From assembly GCA_036583965.1 (NCBI GenBank), contig JAZBQD010000027.1, forward strand, positions 27,163,001-27,227,000: a DNA stretch of 64,000 nucleotides. Reading direction: 5' to 3'. This document shows positions 60,141 to 64,000 of this stretch, piece after piece. Source of the DNA: Prunella strophiata. Its lineage: Eukaryota; Chordata; Aves; Passeriformes; Prunellidae. The first letter of the stretch is position 1. Every line of letters starts with the position of its first letter. Under the pieces are notes generated by a model. The model saw nothing but the letters and a program-made list of their open reading frames with translations. It had not been told where the DNA came from and ran no database searches. The translations under genes were made by a program, and so were the position numbers.

Positions 60141-60960
60141 ACACGTCTCGGGCGCGCCCACGAGCCCGGGGTGCAGCCGGGCCGCGCTGCCCCTCAGGGG
60201 CCCCTCAGGGCGACGGAAAATGGCGGCGGGAGACCCGCGCTTCGGCCCCGTCCAGCCCGGAACTACAGCTCCCGGCAGCCCCCGCGCGGCGTTCCCTCTG
60301 CGGGCCTCAGCGCTCGGCAGCCTGCAGGAAAGCCTGATCAAAATAGAAAATAAATAATTAAGAGATGTCACGTGGGAGCGCCGCTGCTTGCAATGCCCCT
60401 GGAAACGGAGGCAGCGGCGCTCCTCAGGCGCCTCGCGGCCGGTGGTTTGGCCGCCAGCCGTCGCTTATCACTATGGCGATTTCCCTTTAACGGCTTGTTA
60501 GCCGCAGGCACCTCACAGAGCGGGGTCCTTGGAGGGGCGGGGAGAGCCCAGCCCGCCGCCCAATCGGCGCGGCGGGGAGGCGGGGCCGACCCGCGGGGCG
60601 CTCAGCCCATTGGCCGGCGGCGCGGAGCGGGTGACGCGCATCCTTCCAGCTCAGCGCGTGAAAGGGGCGGGGCTGGGGGGGGGGGGCCCGGCCCGGCGGG
60701 CAGTAACGGCCGCGCGCGCGGGGAGGGGCCGTGCGCAACAACGGCCGCTCGCGCGGAGCGCCGCGCGCCCCGGCAGCGCCGCCGCCCGCAGGAGGATGCG
60801 CCCGCTCGGCCCGGCCGCGCCCGCCACGCCGCGCACACCATGAGGGAGCCGCCCCGCCGGCCCCTGGCGCTCGGCTCCTGCCTCCTGCTCTGCGCCCTGC
60901 TCTGGTGAGTGCCGGCCTCTCAGTCCCGGTGCGGAGCGCGCCGTGGGGCTGTCACGGGGC
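60141..60960. promoter_or_regulatory. SUCO: SUCO CpG-island promoter
   Basis: A dense CpG island without a TATA box. Motifs visible from left to right: YY1-type AAAATGGCGGC (60217-60227), ZNF143/THAP11-type ACTACAGCTCCCGGCAGCC (60262-60280), E-box CACGTG in GTCACGTGGG (60369-60374), GC box GGGGCGG (60534-60540), CCAAT (60560-60564), inverted CCAAT ATTGG (60609-60613), TGACGCGCA CRE-like (60632-60640), and a further GC box near 60.664 kb followed by a G12 run. The motifs are seen directly; their use is inferred from their classical meaning in housekeeping and bidirectional promoters. Confidence 0.7.
60840..60904 (+). CDS. SUCO: SUCO exon 1 coding part (signal peptide)
   Basis: The ATG (context CACACCATGA, A at -3) opens MREPPRRPLALGSCLLLCALLW, a basic start followed by a hydrophobic signal peptide. 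The exon ends CTCTG|GTGAGT in phase 2, with TG of the Trp codon left over. The human SUCO start, as I recall it, is MKKHRRALALVSCLFLCSLVW, which aligns along the whole segment. SUCO (SUN domain-containing ossification factor, formerly C1orf9/opt) is a rough-ER type I membrane protein of the Slp1 family with a SUN-like domain, needed for collagen I secretion and bone formation. Position and orientation right of PIGC match the conserved gene order. All later exons lie beyond the window. Confidence 0.88.
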
Positions 60961-62476
60961 CGGAGCTGTGGGGGTGATCCGGTGCAGCCCCCAGCCCGGG
61001 CAGGGTCACAGCGGCAGGAGGCACAGGAGCCCCGGTGCTCGCTGCGGGAGGAGCCGCACGGCCTGCCCGGGCGCTGCCTGCCGGTGCCCGGCCGTGTCCC
61101 GCTGCGGTGACAGCCCGGGCAGGTGGCGGCTCTCGGGAGCGCCGTTCCCGCCGCCGGCAGCGGCAGCAGGCACCCGGCGGGGTCGGTGCGGGCTGAGCCC
61201 GCACACCGAGGGTCAAAGTTACGTGTGCGGTGCTGTCTCTGGGCTTTTACCGGAGGTTTCCTTGCATTTCCAGTTTCAGGCTGAGCTCTTGCGCTATCCT
61301 CTGGAAGATCACCGTGCCTTGTTCTTGAAACCCTTTCTATGAGTCTGTCAGGAGTAGTGTTAAGTCAAACCAAATGAACCCTCTTATTTTTGCATTGATT
61401 ATGCCTTTGGCAGCGTTTTTTATAGTGATTGCCTGAACTGCACTTTGTTCTAGCATCCCCTGTTTGCTTTCTTTCTAAACTTCCTTTAAGAGATGACATC
61501 TACCAGAATACAAATATTAGTAGAATGTATTTCTGTATTGTAAGTTCCAGCCTTCTTAAACTTTGGCCCTCTTTGAACTTGGTGAGTCACTGTTTGAGAA
61601 CTGATAGCCAGCTTGAACAGCAAACTGCAAATATTGCAAATGGAGCGGCCACACTCTGGTGTTTTACTACAGCACGGTTCCTGTAGATTGTTCAGATAGT
61701 CTGCTTAAGAAAAGAAATCATCCTGAAGTTCTGGCTTATCTCACAGGTGGGTGAAGAGTGGGAGCCCAGACACCTCTGTTTTACACAATCAGTTGCAAAT
61801 CTGCTGCTGGTGCTTCTGTTGCTGTGTTTGGACAATCCTGAAGCAGCTTTGGTTCGTGTCATCACATTTTGGGGTTTGGAGACAAAAGCACATCTAAAAA
61901 GTGCTTGAAAACTCGGTTGCTGTGTTTACACTTAGTAAAATTTAAAACAAAAAAAAAAAACCTCCTGGCCACGTGGGTTTGATCAGGTGAGCTGTGATCC
62001 TCACGAACTGTCTCCAGGCAGCTTTGCTTTGCTTTTACTCCTTGGACAGTGACGTTCTTGCTTGTATTTAGTTGTGTAGCTAAGATTCCTATTAGGAAAA
62101 CAGTTTTTGCTTCTTGGTTAGAGTGCCTTGAGGGCTGATAATCTGTTCCTGCCTCCAAGTAATTGTTAGTGGAAGGGGTTTTTAGCTTAATGATCAATAG
62201 GTGGGCAAGTTGAATTTTTGTTGCTGTGTTCTTAGTCTGCTCTTTCACCAGGGCTTGATTTAGTGAAAAAGGATCAGGCTTTTTTCAGGATAATTCCATA
62301 TTAACGAAGGAATGTCATGTTCAGCTATCTGGTTGGAATAATGTATTTGTTCTGTAAATCTCTTGACAACTTCTGTGTTCTTCTTTGGTGTGGTTACGAG
62401 GAGAATGGAGCTGCTCTTTTTGGTACTCTTCAAAAGGGATTGCTCTTTCAGGCAGTGTCTTAACTGATCTCAGAGC

Positions 62477-62500
62477 TTGCATTGGGGTGCCCCAATGCAA
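62477..62500. repeat. Perfect inverted repeat in SUCO intron 1
   Basis: Arms TTGCATTGGGG and CCCCAATGCAA with a 2-base centre, flanked by AGAG and CTCT that extend the symmetry. Each arm contains a CCAAT/ATTGG core. Confidence 0.9.
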
Positions 62501-63062
62501 AACTCTTTTTTAGAGTTTAGAAAAGCAGCCTGCTCACTGACTGCTTTTGGTTAGGAGCCAGTGGATTAATTTAAATGTTGAGGGATGCAACTCCAGTTTC
62601 CTAGTCTGCTGTCCAAGCATGAATTCACATTAGAGAGTTTGAAATCCTGGCTGCAGGATGGCTTTGGGACCTGCACTGATTTCAGTAGTCATCTCAGAGT
62701 TGTAATTAGAAAGTGTTGAAGTCTGTTGGTTCATGCATTATTGGTGGACTATAGAAGCTGATAAGCTTGTGATTTATTTATTTTTTTACTATAAAGAAAA
62801 TCAGCACCTTTGTTCACTTCAGCAGTTAAGAAACTTCAAATAGCAAATGGAAGGATTTGTGTCATAAATGTTGGCTTTTTAAATTTGGTTGTTTTGAGAT
62901 GTAATTTTCAAAGGACTTTGTGCTAGTAGGAGAGAATTTTTTTTTCCTTATAGGTGTAACTGGTGCTCAACAGATGATCAAATGGAACCCCAAAAGTCAG
63001 GGAAAAACCCATGAGACAAAACAGCTGCTGAAAGAGCACTTGGGGCTGTTGGACTTCTTGCT

Positions 63063-63084
63063 TTTTTTTTTTTTTTTTTTTTTT
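63063..63084 (+). repeat. Poly(T) tract
   Basis: About 22 T in SUCO intron 1. Confidence 0.9.
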
Positions 63085-64000
63085 AACCTGGGTTTTTTCT
63101 TTCTGAGTAGCTGTTGCTTCTTTCTTTGAAACTAAGCTTAAAATAGGAATTTTCAGAATCTCTCATGATGCATTTTCAAGCTCACCTAAGAAAGTCGGTT
63201 CAGTGGGGAAGTACTGATTAGTAAAAATCTAGTGGGGGGGAAAAAAGAATTTATTTGACACTTGAACTGGAAGATGTCATCCTGGGCATTGAAAATGTGA
63301 CAAAAAAGCAGAAGAGTGAGCAGGGGTTTGTTAGCCAGTGCCTATTCAATGAAGGGGATGTGATGCTCTTTGGGTCAGTTATCAGTACTTGAGGCTTTCT
63401 GAAGCTGGGCCAGCCACAGCTCTGACAGCCCTGAGCCAACAGACTTGTTCCAAGTTTCAAAAGAACAGGATGGCTTTGGGGAAATCCTTCTGCTGGAGGT
63501 ATGGCTCAGGAATGTAGTACTCCAAAAATAATGGGCATCTCTGCAGTTTGGGGCTTCCCCTGTGCGTGACAAATGATTGCTGTTGTCCTGAATTCAGAGA
63601 CCTCCTTAATGCTCCAGTTAATCCCTTTGTGTGCATGAACATAATATAAAAACTACATTTAAAGCTTGCAGTGCTTTGTAGTTTGCCACTATCCAGAGCT
63701 GAGTAAGTGGAGTAGGTTTAGAAGCTTGGAGGATAGCAGGGCTATCTGAAGTGAGACCAGCTGTGACAGCTGTTTGAAGAGTGACCTGTATAAATTATTC
63801 TGGCATCAGCTTTTGCCTGCCATAAGCTGCACTTCCAAAGTGTTAATTGGGAGTTTAATAAGGAAATCGTGCATCCAGTAATTTGTCTTTCTATCCCAGA
63901 AAGTTCATTGCCATGTCCTGACCTACTTAGCTTTTATTAACTCTGCTGCTTGGGTTTACAGCTGTGAGTAAAAGGAGGATGGGAGCCAGTGCATGTGCAC

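Larger units (their letters stand above)
60905..64000 (+). other. SUCO: SUCO intron 1 (partial)
   Basis: Begins GTGAGT. The first 300 bp are still CpG-rich, then the sequence becomes AT-rich. I found no second coding exon. It contains a perfect 24-nt inverted repeat at 62.48 kb and a T-tract at 63.06 kb. Otherwise I see nothing specific. Confidence 0.75.

Noticed and set aside
62920..63129. Second exon of SUCO
   Set aside because: A frame follows TTTTTTTCCTTATAG, but its product (GVTGAQQMIKWNPKSQ) does not resemble SUCO, and it lacks a clear donor before the T-tract.

Overview
The window is vertebrate nuclear DNA, almost certainly from a bird. Evidence: split genes with GT/AG introns, several copies of the avian CR1 LINE 3' end, CpG-island promoters, and a solo retroviral LTR. 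The gene order DNM3 (+), PIGC (-), SUCO (+) is the conserved amniote block that surrounds DNM3 on human chromosome 1q24. A songbird is plausible but cannot be proven from the sequence alone.

Layout. Bases 1-45,713 are the 3' end of DNM3 (dynamin-3). The first 20 kb is intron. Exon 20006-20170 carries the start of the GTPase effector domain (GED). Exon 24178-24404 carries the rest of the GED. Exon 26606-26839 carries most of the proline-rich domain. Three mutually exclusive terminal exons follow (39795, 43783, 45508). Each has a good 3' splice site in the same phase, a stop codon and a downstream AATAAA, so the gene can make three different C-termini. The introns hold a solo LTR with a perfect 6-bp target duplication, CR1 tails, an old tRNA-derived SINE, a 400-bp T/G-only tract, a G23 run and an orphan CpG island.

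Bases 45.7-50.1 kb are intergenic. At 50,233-51,111 lies the intronless PIGC gene on the minus strand, tail-to-tail with DNM3. PIGC is a subunit of the ER enzyme that starts GPI-anchor synthesis. Bases 51.4-60.1 kb are GC-rich, have no recognisable coding sequence and separate PIGC from SUCO. A CpG island at about 60.15-60.96 kb carries YY1, ZNF143-type, E-box, CCAAT and GC-box motifs and leads into SUCO exon 1, which encodes the signal peptide. The rest of the window is SUCO intron 1.

The three genes do not form a pathway: dynamin-3 works in membrane fission and synaptic trafficking, PIGC in GPI synthesis, and SUCO in the rough ER. No new multi-gene system is visible. The most interesting signals are the three-way choice of DNM3 C-terminus, including one exon that resembles the DNM1 long tail in the wrong frame, and a minisatellite that appears to supply the branch point of the canonical terminal exon.
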